DNA of 64,000 nt from Periplaneta americana (GCF_040183065.1 NC_091127.1:26896391-26960390), one strand, 5' to 3'. Positions 36,701 to 42,898 are shown, counted from the first letter of the stretch. A program made the numbers and translations. The notes: generated from the sequence alone by a model not told the origin.

Positions 36701-38824
36701 TGACGTGTCGTCTTGCTTTGTGCTTTTCGGCTGAATGACCTTGGGTCTCACGGTGGGCTCGGCGGACGAGTTCTCATGTGTCCTCCGCTGGTGACGGCCC
36801 GTTGTCTGGGCGGTGAGAAATTTAATAGTAGTTTGGTTTAATTCCTCGCGGCATGGGCACGGCTATTAAATTTCTCACCGCCCGGACGACGGGCCGTCAT
36901 CAGCGGAGGACACATGAGAACTCGTCTGCCGAGTCCACCGTGAGACCCAAGGTCATTCAGCCGAAAAGCACAAAGCAAGACGACATGTCGGCCACGTTCT
37001 CGCCGCGGTCCACACTAATAACAGCCAATCGGCGCACAGCTCCTCGGCTGACTCCTCCCTCTGGCACTATAAATTAAGGAGCTGGGTACCCTCAGATATC
37101 ATTTAACCCTGAAAATGAGGAAGATGAACATCCTCGAAACGTTGGTGGATCACCAACTTATGACCTGGCTGGAAGCCCGAGAAAATTTCGAATTAAGTGA
37201 TATTGCTGTTTATTTTAATAAATGCTGAATATATTTCTGGCATACTTATCCATACATTAGCTTCTTGTTCCTGTCTTCTTCACTTCCGTGACTCTGACAT
37301 GACAAATCTACAATTGATCAATTAATCATCTCAATAACTGACAACCAACTGACTTCGCAATAAACTGCTCAGTCAATTGAACAAGCCAGATGACTTACAC
37401 GCAAATGTCTAATTCTTAACCAGGGGTTCGTATACCTGCATAATCGGGTAAATTCGTGTTGGGTTTGTTAGCAAGTGGTTTAAGGCGCACAAGATATGTC
37501 CAGCCAGCATATCGTGCCTAAGATCGCAGGTTCATGTATCAGCCACTGCAGTCAATTGAGCCTGTGGTAAAGGATGGGGAGGGCCCAAGTAAAACATATG
37601 GTGTAATGGTACACATGGAAGCTGACGGGGTTTCAGTTGACTGCAGCTGAATGATTTTGCTCCTTTTTAAGGGGGGGGGGGGAACATTACAAAAAAAAAT
37701 TTTTATTGTTTTAATCAAGTGCAATGTCCTTAATGTTATATAAAATTAAAGAATATCAACGTATTTTATATATAACATACAATTTATAACATATTATATC
37801 ACGTCATGACCATAATACTAGCTGGCCACTATATGGGCCGAAATTCTTACACCCAGACCGCCTGATCTGAATCAGACCCAAATCCGACCCGAAACCTGAG
37901 ATTAGATTATAAAATTATTACCTGAGCCAACCCAAAACCCGAAGACTAGCAAATAAAGTAGAGGTCACAGGGGTCAGGAACAGCTGTGAGAGATATCACT
38001 CCAGCAGGAGCACGAGAAAGAGAAATCTCCCAGTCTTCCAGGTAAAACAAATAATAATCAATGCTCTTGTCTATGACAGACTAGAGATGAGACAAATGCC
38101 TTTACGAAATACGAAGTCGAACTAAACAATAACTTATGATAACGGTAATCTACTGTTCTGGATGAGTGTCGGGTGGACATGTAATCGTGCATGCATTAAA
38201 ATCTTCGTATTATTTGTTTAATCAGAATAAGAGTATAATTCGCGGAAAAAAAAAATTATTTGCGTTTCTTTAAGACCCAAGCCTGGCTCGAATCCAATAC
38301 GCATAAGTGAATTTCAATCCGAATCCAGCACACAGGCTTGACCTGAGCTTGTGCAGATCTCTAACAGCTGATCAGTTAATCAAATTAACAAATGACTACC
38401 GGCACTTAATTGACTTACCAATAAAATGGTTAATCAACCGAATAATAGATCAATTAATCAAATGAAGAACATACTGATTAACCAACTGACTCTCTGATAA
38501 CTGATTGATTTATTTTGTTTATAATTATACGATTTTTGATCAAAATATCAATATTTTTAATTCATTTATGATCAGCTAAAGCTCATGTTGAAGCTTCGGT
38601 TTCAGTTTCAATAATTATTGATATAATTATAATTTCAGCTGACCAACAGAAGACTACAACACAATCCAATTAACGAGTAAGCATCAAGTTTAATATAATT
38701 TGAACTCTGTTTCAGAGTTGGAAGAGCATGCTATGTGGATACTTCATACATCACTGATGTTGATGCTGGGGCTTATGGCGTAACAGTCTGGCTGAAGGCG
38801 GTGTTTAATGAACTTAAAAAATAA
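10439..38824 (+). CDS. TKFC: Triokinase/FMN cyclase (dihydroxyacetone kinase), 13 coding exons
   Basis: Phosphorylates dihydroxyacetone and D-glyceraldehyde with ATP in the cytosol (fructose and glycerol metabolism). Animal homologues also split FAD to cyclic FMN. Coding exons: 10439-10558, 13161-13230, 13919-14029, 15465-15553, 18387-18482, 20576-20693, 23115-23200, 24434-24593, 28900-29123, 30524-30683, 33898-34148, 35406-35542, 38716-38824. All introns are GT-AG and phases agree, giving 1731 nt and 576 aa, against about 575 aa for the human enzyme. DhaK domain (about 1-335): GGGSGHEP at 53-60, NYTGD ending at D113, and HGEAG with H221, the residue that binds substrate covalently. A linker precedes the DhaL domain (about 365-576): GDGDTG with D399 and D401 for Mg-[11 protein letters not shown] at 441-448 and PGDRSM at 490-495. 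No signal peptide or membrane segment. The start codon gives the short N-terminus typical of the family. No stop, frameshift or lost catalytic residue is seen, so it looks functional. Confidence 0.95.
10938..11190 (+). pseudogene. PIF/Harbinger transposase N-terminal fragment
   Basis: From an ATG at 10938 the frame reads [20 protein letters not shown] then HPF; after a shift comes [16 protein letters not shown]. The pairing of a YWVHP-type segment with FDHLL-x-LVG is characteristic of HARBI1/Harbinger proteins. Stops and a poly-A slip break it, and the catalytic DDE part is absent. It lies in TKFC intron 1. Confidence 0.55.
11373..12742 (+). mobile_element. Near full-length mariner-like transposon, 1.37 kb
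   Basis: Inverted ends of roughly 60-70 bp (GTGCGTTCGTAGCTC on the left, GAGCTACAAATGCAC on the right, both followed inward by CTTGGACTGGGTGAAGATTG or its complement) enclose a decayed transposase. TA dinucleotides flank it at 11371 and 12743, inside GATA-type microsatellite on both sides. Size, TA target and content fit a complete but dead mariner. It lies in intron 1 of TKFC in the same orientation as the gene. Confidence 0.88.
11572..12593 (+). pseudogene. Mariner transposase pseudogene, DD38D spacing
   Basis: Starts at ATG 11572 with [20 protein letters not shown], a helix-turn-helix type N-terminus. The frame shifts near 11733, giving [20 protein letters not shown] and the first catalytic block [20 protein letters not shown]. 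It shifts again near 12100, giving [12 protein letters not shown] (second Asp) and [20 protein letters not shown] (third Asp). I count 38 residues between the second and third aspartates, longer than the D34D of classic mariners. All three acidic residues survive, but at least two frameshifts make it non-coding. Encoded by the element at 11373-12742. Confidence 0.85.
12743..12776 (+). repeat. GATA/GACA microsatellite
   Basis: TAGATAGATAGATAG followed by ACAGACAGACAG abuts the right end of the mariner; a shorter GATA run abuts its left end (11341-11372). The element therefore inserted into a GATA tract. Confidence 0.9.
12779..12952 (-). mobile_element. tRNA-derived SINE, family D, degenerate copy
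   Basis: Minus strand matches the intact copy at 53235-53522. The tRNA-like head is AGGTAGTTCACTTGGTAGAG and the 3' part contains the complement of CACTAGAATGAAGTGGTGTG. The B box is decayed. It lies in intron 1 of TKFC. Confidence 0.6.
13161..13230 (+). CDS. TKFC: TKFC coding exon 2 (DhaK GGGSGHEP)
   Basis: Behind TGATTTCAG, 70 nt encode [20 protein letters not shown] then [11 protein letters not shown] (aa 53-60) is the DhaK signature; its His and the Gly-rich loop line the dihydroxyacetone pocket. Ends with one base of a Gly codon before GTTAGT. Confidence 0.95.
13231..13918 (+). other. TKFC intron 2, nothing recognised
   Basis: 688 bp of AT-rich intron with no mobile element that I can identify. 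Confidence 0.5.
13919..14029 (+). CDS. TKFC: TKFC coding exon 3 (DhaK)
   Basis: Behind TCTTAACAG, encodes [20 protein letters not shown] and [18 protein letters not shown], the continuous DhaK core after the GHEP loop. Splices 1+2 across the Gly codon, giving the same residue count as the human protein here. Ends before GTAATT in phase 1. Confidence 0.95.
14478..15093. mobile_element. Short TIR element in TKFC intron 3
   Basis: CTACTGCGTGTTCAGTTCAA at the left pairs with the complement of TTCGAAATGAACACTCAGTAG at the right. A second, inner inverted pair (TGTGCCAGAGAAGTTGCCT at 14594 with its complement at 14997) is nested inside. No transposase. Target duplication and superfamily are not evident. 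Confidence 0.5.
15465..15553 (+). CDS. TKFC: TKFC coding exon 4 (DhaK, NYTGD)
   Basis: Behind TTATTTTAG, encodes [20 protein letters not shown] and [10 protein letters not shown]. The Asp of NYTGD (D113) matches the DhaK catalytic/substrate-contact aspartate. Ends in phase 0 before GTTGGT. Confidence 0.95.
15720..17387. mobile_element. Candidate hAT- or IS630-like element in TKFC intron 4
   Basis: Imperfect inverted ends: the left CAGTGAGCCCC...GTTTCTGTCAGC region pairs with the right GCTGACAGACAGAAACATCA...CACTG region. Inside, + strand near 16140 reads [19 protein letters not shown], a helix-turn-helix typical of IS630-like transposases. No matching target duplication was found and the long minus-strand frame at 15794-16450 has no recognisable motif. 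The call rests on the ends alone and is tentative. Confidence 0.35.
17534..17800 (+). mobile_element. tRNA-derived SINE, family F
   Basis: Begins with A box GAGGTGGCTGAGTGGTCAGA and B box GTGTTCGAGTTCTGG, resembling a Leu/Ser-type tRNA, followed by a non-tRNA body. The 3' limit is unclear: unrecognised sequence runs on to about 18000. Confidence 0.55.
18387..18482 (+). CDS. TKFC: TKFC coding exon 5 (DhaK)
   Basis: Behind TATGTTTCAG, encodes [20 protein letters not shown] then [12 protein letters not shown]. The GRRGMCG segment is strongly conserved in triokinases (GRRGLCG in human). Exactly 32 codons, phase 0 at both ends. Confidence 0.95.
18815..18925 (+). mobile_element. LINE 3' end fragment (RTE-like family)
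   Basis: Matches the last 110 bp of the LINE at 6176-7199: GATAGGGACCGATGGCGGGC and CGGGTTCCTTAAAAGCC, then TAAGTAA. Typical extreme 5' truncation. Confidence 0.75.
19206..19448 (+). mobile_element. tRNA-derived SINE, family A, diverged copy
   Basis: Contains GGCTGTGGAGTAACAGCATG (A-box region), a decayed B box, CAACCCATTAACAGCAAATG and AACTTTTGGCACTAGACCCT, all matching the copies at 1-2 kb. Lies in TKFC intron 5. Confidence 0.65.
19965..20322 (-). mobile_element. tRNA-derived SINE, family E, with 11-bp TSD
   Basis: Minus strand starts GTCCCGCGCCGTGGCGTCGC (A-box region), has B box CTGGTTCGATTCCTC, and ends in GGGCTGTAGCGCCACGGATT plus an ATTT-rich tail. The duplication AATTGTCATTA flanks it at 19954-19964 and 20323-20333, so it is a clean insertion in TKFC intron 5. 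Confidence 0.8.
20576..20693 (+). CDS. TKFC: TKFC coding exon 6 (DhaK)
   Basis: Behind a strong TTTTTTTTTATTTAG, encodes [20 protein letters not shown] then [20 protein letters not shown]. The [11 protein letters not shown] segment corresponds to GVSLSSCSVPG of the human enzyme. Ends with one base of Gly202 before GTGAGA. Confidence 0.95.
21394..22954. mobile_element. DNA transposon with 7-bp TSD, 1.56-kb copy
   Basis: Left end CACAGTCTAGTATATACAGT and right end ACTGTGTATACTAAACTGTG are inverted repeats of about 30 bp, flanked by GTACCAC at 21387-21393 and 22955-22961. Subterminal blocks (TTGCTAGCCGCTTGGAGC and GATGAGGCGATAGTAGCGAT) recur in the copy at 46962-47919 in opposite orientation. 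No recognisable transposase; small frames inside have no motif. A 7-bp duplication would fit P or Dada types, but I cannot assign it. Confidence 0.8.
23115..23200 (+). CDS. TKFC: TKFC coding exon 7 (catalytic His221)
   Basis: Behind TATTAACAG, encodes [20 protein letters not shown] then GEAGIKRVK. The His of HGEAG is residue 221 by my count, identical in number to the human His that forms the hemiaminal with dihydroxyacetone. Phase 0 before GTACTG. Confidence 0.96.
23656..23822 (-). mobile_element. LINE 3' end fragment (RTE-like family), reverse
   Basis: Starts with the complemented tail TTACTTACTTACTTA and GGCGGTTCATTGCCGCCCTC, then the complement of the RT C-terminal end. It is truncated near 23820. 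Lies in TKFC intron 7. Confidence 0.75.
24434..24593 (+). CDS. TKFC: TKFC coding exon 8 (DhaK C-terminal part)
   Basis: Behind ATGTGTTCCAG, encodes [20 protein letters not shown], then a segment with [20 protein letters not shown] is the conserved DhaK strand-turn (VNNLGG in homologues). Ends with one base of a Thr codon before GTGAGC. Confidence 0.95.
25208..25516 (+). mobile_element. LINE 3' end nested in the TTAA element
   Basis: Encodes [20 protein letters not shown] and continues to AACCTCCGGGTTCCTTAAAA and (AGTA)n, matching the LINE at 6176-7199. The duplication TAACAATTTTC at 25197-25207 and 25517-25527 marks it as a separate, 5'-truncated insertion. Confidence 0.88.
25747..26395 (+). 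repeat. About 3.7 tandem units of 175-178 bp
   Basis: Each unit starts GTGATTTAAAAATCCATAAC, passes CTCAACATCCGATAAGG and CAATGCATTCCACACATATC, then a run of A followed by a run of T, then CCGGAAACAACAATAAAAGT. Unit starts are at 25747, 25922, 26100 and 26276. The last copy is cut by the transposon end. The A/T runs could pair within each unit. Confidence 0.93.
27090..27310 (-). mobile_element. tRNA-derived SINE, family C, with 11-bp TSD
   Basis: Minus strand reads GACCTGATTGGCGAGTTGGT (A box) and GCGGGTTCGATCCCGGGC (B box), then a body ending in GTCGTTAAAGAAAACATAAC. The duplication TACACACTGAA lies at 27079-27089 and 27311-27321. Same family as 42899-43131. Confidence 0.82.
27890..28500 (-). 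mobile_element. LINE 3' end (RTE-like family), long reverse fragment
   Basis: The minus strand has a 178-codon open frame from [20 protein letters not shown] through [20 protein letters not shown] to [20 protein letters not shown], ending in the tail (TAAG)n at 27893. This is the best preserved of five fragments: the frame is intact to its natural end, so the insertion is younger than the others. It lacks the RT catalytic region. Confidence 0.88.
28900..29123 (+). CDS. TKFC: TKFC coding exon 9 (DhaK end and linker)
   Basis: Behind CTTTGTTGCAG, encodes [40 protein letters not shown] and a Pro/Ser/Lys-rich stretch ending [14 protein letters not shown]-x-G matches MSALEMPG of human TKFC. The tail (about aa 335-358) is the flexible linker between kinase domains. 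Phase 0 before GTACCG. Confidence 0.95.
29370..30044. mobile_element. Candidate TIR element in TKFC intron 9
   Basis: TTATTTTGTGCGAGATCGT at the left pairs with the complement of ACGATCTTCGCACAAAATAA at 30025-30044. A second palindrome (GAGCGGTATGTTTGTTTTCA with its complement at 30130-30162) follows just to the right. No transposase and no clear duplication. Confidence 0.4.
30524..30683 (+). CDS. TKFC: TKFC coding exon 10 (DhaL GDGDTG)
   Basis: Behind AATATTGCAG, encodes [20 protein letters not shown] and a segment ending [26 protein letters not shown] (D399, D401 by my count) binds the two Mg ions and ATP in DhaL domains. Ends with one base of Gly412 before GTTAGT. Confidence 0.96.
30684..31734 (+). 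other. TKFC intron 10, left part, nothing firm
   Basis: AT-rich with no gene and no repeat pairing I could establish before the LINE scraps at 31735. Confidence 0.4.
31735..31905 (+). mobile_element. LINE C-terminal zinc-knuckle scrap
   Basis: + strand reads [11 protein letters not shown], then [14 protein letters not shown] and [13 protein letters not shown]. The C-x2-C-x(n)-H-x4-C pattern followed by a YW-x-AR motif is the C-terminus of Jockey/R1-type LINE proteins that carry RNase H. Stops interrupt it. Confidence 0.5.
32230..32470 (+). mobile_element. Second LINE C-terminal scrap
   Basis: Encodes [18 protein letters not shown] and [20 protein letters not shown], the end of an RNase H domain (GHD-x2-x2-HLHRIGI) plus zinc knuckle of a Jockey/R1-type LINE. 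It is a different element from the scrap at 31735. Confidence 0.55.
32580..33767 (-). mobile_element. hAT element, Buster-like, 8-bp TSD
   Basis: The ends CAGCGTTTCTCAAACTATGG and (inverted) CAATGTTTCTTAAACTTTT are flanked by TTTTAAGA at 32572-32579 and 33768-33775. The duplication fits nnnTAnnn, the Buster target preference. A BED zinc-finger fragment lies on the minus strand inside. At 1.19 kb it is an internal deletion derivative. Lies in TKFC intron 10. Confidence 0.85.
33058..33290 (-). pseudogene. BED-type zinc finger N-terminus of a hAT transposase
   Basis: Minus strand reads [20 protein letters not shown], then [20 protein letters not shown] and [17 protein letters not shown]-x2-C spacing is altered, but C...C...H-x4-H positions of a BED finger can be traced (VVC, HLETKH). 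It resembles ZBED5-type proteins, which derive from Buster transposases. The frame shifts upstream, where [11 protein letters not shown] would precede it. Confidence 0.7.
33898..34148 (+). CDS. TKFC: TKFC coding exon 11 (DhaL GGTSGALY)
   Basis: Behind TATGTTTTCAG, encodes [20 protein letters not shown], then [20 protein letters not shown] and ends [12 protein letters not shown](T/S)SGALY is the DhaL nucleotide-binding loop and PGDR(T/S)M the conserved DhaL helix start. Phase 0 before GTAAGT. Confidence 0.96.
34149..35405 (+). other. TKFC intron 11, nothing recognised
   Basis: 1.26 kb AT-rich intron. A 90-codon frame at 34414-34686 shows no motif and no splice context. Confidence 0.45.
35406..35542 (+). 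CDS. TKFC: TKFC coding exon 12 (DhaL)
   Basis: Behind TTTTTTCCTTCAG, encodes [20 protein letters not shown] and [20 protein letters not shown] then RDMKPR. This is the DhaL helix pair between PGDR and the C-terminal GRA-x-Y motif. Ends AG in phase 2 before GTAAGA. Confidence 0.95.
35543..36451 (+). other. TKFC intron 12, left part, nothing recognised
   Basis: No gene or confident element. An 89-codon minus-strand frame at 35573-35842 has no motif. Confidence 0.4.
36541..36585 (-). ncRNA. Hammerhead-like motif, left palindrome arm
   Basis: Minus strand: ACC, CTGAAGA, T, stem II GAGGA/TCCTC, GAAA, then ACGT (self-complementary stem III), C at the cleavage position, then GGT pairing with ACC for stem I. 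The extra T before stem II departs from the consensus CUGANGA core, so activity is uncertain. Confidence 0.45.
37105..37150 (+). ncRNA. Hammerhead-like motif, right palindrome arm
   Basis: Same architecture as the left arm but with CTGAAAA in place of CTGAAGA. G8 is a catalytic base in hammerheads, so this copy is probably dead. Stem II GAGGA/TCCTC, GAAA and ACGT are intact. Confidence 0.4.
37208..38715 (+). other. TKFC intron 12, right part
   Basis: Contains a faint tRNA-like stretch at about 37467-37545 (TTAGCAAGTGGTTTAAGGCG, then CAGGTTCATGTAT), possibly an old SINE ending near the G-run at 37671, and two blocks rich in AATCAATTAATCAA-type sequence (37310-37390, 38370-38510). No gene seen. 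Confidence 0.35.
38716..38824 (+). CDS. TKFC: TKFC coding exon 13, C-terminus and stop
   Basis: Behind CTCTGTTTCAG, encodes [20 protein letters not shown] then [16 protein letters not shown] and TAA. GRA-x-Y-x3-S-x(n)-D-x-GA is the conserved DhaL C-terminal motif (GRASYISSARLEQPDPGA in human). The stop falls where the human protein also ends. Confidence 0.96.
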
Positions 38825-38896
38825 AATTAACAAACATAGCCTAAATCTTATTTTGAATCTGTATCAAATGAAGACTGACTACTTGAAGGCATTGAA

Positions 38897-38902
38897 AATA
38901 AA
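38897..38902 (+). terminator. Candidate poly(A) signal of TKFC
   Basis: AATAAA lies 73 bases after the TKFC stop codon, implying a short 3' UTR. No other strong AATAAA lies between. Confidence 0.6.
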
Positions 38903-39367
38903 AATTCCGAAGATACGGAGACCATCCTAACAACAATAACCATTGGAAACTTGGCAACACATACATACAGAAGACATCGTGCTATTAGCTAAGAGGCTGA
39001 ATATTTGTAGCAAATAAGAAGGTCCTCATAATTTAAGTAAACAACATAACTGACAATAATACAAAATTGGTAATTTATTTACAATTGCGTTACCAAAGAA
39101 AGGTACGTACTTCATTTTAGTCGAATCAAACATACCACAAACAAAAGACAAATCGAGTGGTGACGCTAATTTCGCACTGAAATAAGAATGGAAAGTGGTG
39201 GTCAGTGGAGAGGCAGGATCACATGCTTTGCATGTGAGTTTTTTGGTAGGTACACAGATAGCGAGTTTTCTTAAGGTTAAATATTAGTGAGAAATTAGGT
39301 TTGCTTAGTTGAGGCTTTTGGTATGGTTTGCATATACGCATTTTGGTTGGTAGGCGGGTATGGATAG

Positions 39368-39369
<2 letters not shown>
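38903..39369. other. Spacer downstream of TKFC, nothing recognised
   Basis: No gene or repeat seen before the LINE tail. Confidence 0.4.

Positions 39370-39446
<77 letters not shown>
39370..39446 (+). repeat. (TAA)n microsatellite, LINE tail
   Basis: About 25 perfect TAA units forming the complemented 3' tail of the LINE. Confidence 0.95.
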
Positions 39447-39448
<2 letters not shown>

Positions 39449-40270
39449 TTTATTTTAGCTGGCAGAGTTAAGGCCGTAAGGCCTTCTCTTCCACTCAACC
39501 AGCAAAAAGTGTATATACATATGCATGAACTTACAAAGAATCCAACAATTTGATTTAGATGAGAGTTACATGTATACAAAAGTTATTTACAAATTAAACA
39601 ACAAAATACTATGAACTATTAATTAAACACTGAAATAAACTGTGTAGCAGAATTAAACTAAAATACATAGAATGTTAATATATTTCAAATAATATTAGAT
39701 AATAGAAAGAGATTATTACGAGACAATTAAAATACAGCACAATCAGGATGATGTCTAAAGAAAAAAGTAACAATGTAGTCAGTGATAGTTTAAATCAGTA
39801 TGATTGGAGTGAAATGCTAATAAGGTTATCTTTTAAGCTGTTCTTAAAGGTGTTTATTGTCTTGCAGCCCCTAATACTTTGTGACAAAGAATTCCATTGA
39901 CGCGAGGTGGATATTGTAAAAGATGATGAATAACAAGATGTTCTATGAAGAGGTATACTTAGCGTGCCACAGATAAGTGATCTGGTATTTACGTCGTGGT
40001 TAGAGTATAGATAAGAGAAACGAGACGAAAGGTAATTTGGTGTTGAAGTGTGCAGAATTCGAAAGAGTAAAGACAAAGAGTGTAAAGTTCTACGTTCTTT
40101 AAGTCGGAGCCACGAGAGACTTTCGAAGGACGGTGATATGTGATCATACCGTCGGATGTTGCACACGTATCTGACGCACATATTCTGAGCTCGCTGTAAC
40201 TTGACTGACAATTCAGAACTTAGGTCACTTAACAAAACGTCACAATAATCGAAGTGCGGCGTTACTAGGG
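39370..40270 (-). mobile_element. LINE 3' end, CR1/Jockey-like, with (TTA)n tail
   Basis: Minus strand encodes TPHFDYCDVLLSDLSSELSV then KLQRAQNMCVRYVCNIRRYD, SYLYSNHDVNTRSLICG and SSFTISTSRQWNSLSQSIRG: the C-terminal domain of a non-LTR reverse transcriptase in an almost intact 146-codon frame. The 3' UTR has AAGGCCTTACGGCCTTAACT and ends in about 25 TTA units (39370-39446). It is 5'-truncated near 40270, where AGTGCGGCGTTACTAG is repeated. Confidence 0.8.
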
Positions 40271-40885
40271 TTTAGTGCGGCGTTACTAGATATTCACCTT
40301 CCTTTGGTAATGCAACTGTAAAGAATTACTACAAAATTATTCAATATAGCCTAAGCACATTTTAAGATCATATTGACACCTTATAATAATGGACATTTTC
40401 TTTTACGCATAAAATACTACCGTATCACTTTATTATAAATAAGAGAATTTAACTAATTTAGTGGAAAAAGAGTGAAAGTGTTGAATCCACGATGGTAACA
40501 TTTGTCATATTTATTATAAATAATGTAATAGCTCCATATCGTTGTATATTGTTACAAGGTGCTATCGCATGACATTGGAATTATGTAGAGAAACCAATGA
40601 GTACAGTGTACTCATATACCATATAGTACCGGTACAATATTATTAGTGTTGGTCTAAGACAGTGGTTGCCAAACAGCACGAAATCGTGATGTAATAGAAA
40701 TGCAACCCGCACACCACTATCGCAGGGAGAGGGGTGGAGTAGGTATCTCCTCAGGTAATGCAGTGAATAACAGTGCAGAGACGGACTGTGACCAAGAAAC
40801 GAAAGCAATATAACATTCTTCTACTTATTAACTATATACACACTTTTTTCCATGTTAATTTCTTATCCTCCTAATAATTATTTTT

Positions 40886-42092
40886 GGTAATTTCATAGAA
40901 GACGGGCACTTGGTTGAATATAGTAAGTATTACCAACTTCTTTATTTCAGAGTTAAATGTTAGTGATCTTTTAGTGACTTTTACATGTTAGTTCTAGGTT
41001 TTTGTACTAGGTGTCGCCGTAATTTTCTTTTAATTTTATTGGTTATAGTTGTCATTTGTTCTAGAATTTTCGTTAATTTTGAATGGATAATGATGTTATC
41101 AGTTGTTCTTGGTTGTTTGACGTGAGTGGTGTTATGTTGTGTCTGATGGCTAAAGCTATTGAAAGTTTCTCATTTTCTGATTTTTGTGATTTTCTTTCGA
41201 TTTGATTGGTTATAGTTATCATTTATTCTAGAATTTTCATTAATTTTTCATGGATAATGACGTTGTCCTGTTGTTCTCTGTTGTTTGACGTGAGTGGTGT
41301 TACATTGTAGATTTGTCTGCATTTGTCGAATGGGCATCATCATGCTTACGAAAAGCCACTTTTCAGTGCCAATAATTTATTTTATGTGCACAAGGTTGGA
41401 ATTTTGAAGTAAGAGGGAAAGGAAGGAAACCGTGTTATGAAATTTATCTATTAAATTTTGTGTCGATTTTGGTTTAGTTCTTTCGCTGGTGAAGAAGGAT
41501 TGTGTTGAATGTTGAGAAGAAAACTGTTTTTCTGTGATTTAAAGGAATTATTTACTGAATTTCCTGTAGAAGTTAAGATGTAATAAGTGTTCGAAGAGAA
41601 TTTCATTTAGTGTAAACACGTGGTATATTTATGCAAAGTTGACTGTACGACAAAGTGTTGGTTTAGTTCTTTGTTGCCTGCATGGTTTAAGTTTAGAATG
41701 CCTTAAAGCCGGTGTCATTTATACTGGAAGTGAAGAGGTTGTCGTTGAAGATGTCGATGAGAATTGAATTTTATTTGATAAGATGATAAATTATTATGTT
41801 TTGTTTTATGTTTTAGTGATTTGTGGGGGTAAAGTGCGGACGAAAACTGCCAGATGAGTACTACCAACTATGAAGTTCGAATCCCACCAAACACCATAAA
41901 AATCAAAGATGAAAAATTAAACATATTTTCATTTTTTGAAGGGCTTGTTCTTCTTTAAAAATATGAATATATGTTTGATTTTCCATCTTTGATTTTGTGA
42001 TGTCTGGTGACATTTGAACTTCATAGTTGGCAGAACGTTTTGGTAGTTTTCGTCAGCCATGTTGGATTTTGCCCGTCTTCTAGGAAATTACC
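40886..42092. repeat. Nested inverted repeats inside the hAT element
   Basis: GGTAATTTCATAGAAGACGG at 40886 returns inverted as CCCGTCTTCTAGGAAATTACC ending at 42092. Within it, CCAACTATGAAGTTCGAATC onward (41843-41937) pairs with 41952-42050, a hairpin with a spacer of about 15 bp. It could be a second, foldback-type element inserted into the hAT. Confidence 0.6.
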
Positions 42093-42235
42093 TTATTTTT
42101 CTATTAAATTGGTAAAATAACATAAATTAATTTTCTTATTTAACACAGAAAGAGCGTGTACTTTACATCAGCAGTAATTTGAAATTATAAAAACATACCA
42201 GGCTGGTCACGAAGTTATAAATTACACTACATACT

Positions 42236-42515
42236 TCAGAAAAATGTTGAAGTATTTTACTCCGATTAAGACATAGAAGCCGATATTTTTTATTGTTTAT
42301 TTATTAATGAAATATTCAAATTACACTCGTACATAGAAAAAAACGTGGAAGTATTTTACACCGATTAAAACATAGAAGCCAATACTTTTTATTGTTTATT
42401 TATTAATGAAATATACAAATTACTCTACATACGTCGAAAAAAACGTCGAAGTATATTTTACCCCGATTAAGACATAGAAGCCGTTACTTTTTATTGTTCG
42501 ATTATTATTCAAGTT
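42236..42515 (+). repeat. Three tandem units of about 98 bp
   Basis: Units contain GAAGTATTTTAC, CCGATTAAGACATAGAAGCC and TTTTTATTGTTTATTTATTA; the third is diverged and truncated. Confidence 0.85.
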
Positions 42516-42898
42516 ACAGGTAAGGGCGTGGTAATCTTCATAACAAGAAAAATAATGACAACGTACATTGTTCTTTTATACTAACTTCATTTAAAATTTT
42601 ACAACAAATTAAGTATCTCATATTTTTGCCATCTGCACAAAATAAATACTTTTCCTTCCATGCTCCTTAAAATTAAGTTTTTACTTACTATCTGTTTTCG
42701 AAAAGACATCGAAACATATTATCCTACACACTTGTAACATTACATGTGTACGTCCGCTGCTGATTTAATGTCTTTACTTATATCGAAGTGATGGCTGTAA
42801 ACAGAGGGTGGGGATATGATGTCATGGTTATGCTTTAGTGGAGACAAGGGCATGTGTCACGACACAGCTTTTGGCGATCACTGGTCTAAGACATTGTT

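Larger units (their letters stand above)
36465..37194. mobile_element. 730-bp palindromic retroelement with 13-bp TSD
   Basis: Two arms of about 330 bp (about 36491-36832 and 36863-37194) are inverted copies differing by scattered substitutions, joined by a spacer of about 30 bp. AAGTGATATTGCT flanks it at 36452-36464 and 37195-37207. The arms are GC-rich compared with the intron. Each arm ends outward with a hammerhead-like motif (36541-36585 on -, 37105-37150 on +) that resembles the one behind the Penelope-like tail at 49.9 kb. Some 26 bp at the left end lie outside the palindrome. Arm-to-arm differences such as CTGAAGA versus CTGAAAA suggest some age. I infer two head-to-head truncated PLE-type copies. 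Confidence 0.85.
40660..42883. mobile_element. hAT element, 2.2 kb, 8-bp TSD
   Basis: Left CAGTGGTTGCCAAACAGCAC and right GCTTTTGGCGATCACTG form inverted ends between GTCTAAGA copies at 40652-40659 and 42884-42891. The duplication has TA at positions 4-5, as does the hAT at 32580. No transposase frame survives. Interior: a duplicated block of about 125 bp (41025 and 41200 regions), nested inverted repeats (40886-42092) and a three-unit tandem repeat (42236-42515). Confidence 0.75.

Noticed and set aside
36853-37077. 74-aa Thr/Arg-rich protein
   Set aside because: The frame lies in one arm of the palindromic element and its composition follows from the GC-rich arm; no known motif.
37671-37682. 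G-quadruplex
   Set aside because: A single run of about 12 G bases, like those at 14206 and 18960; one run alone does not support a defined quadruplex element.
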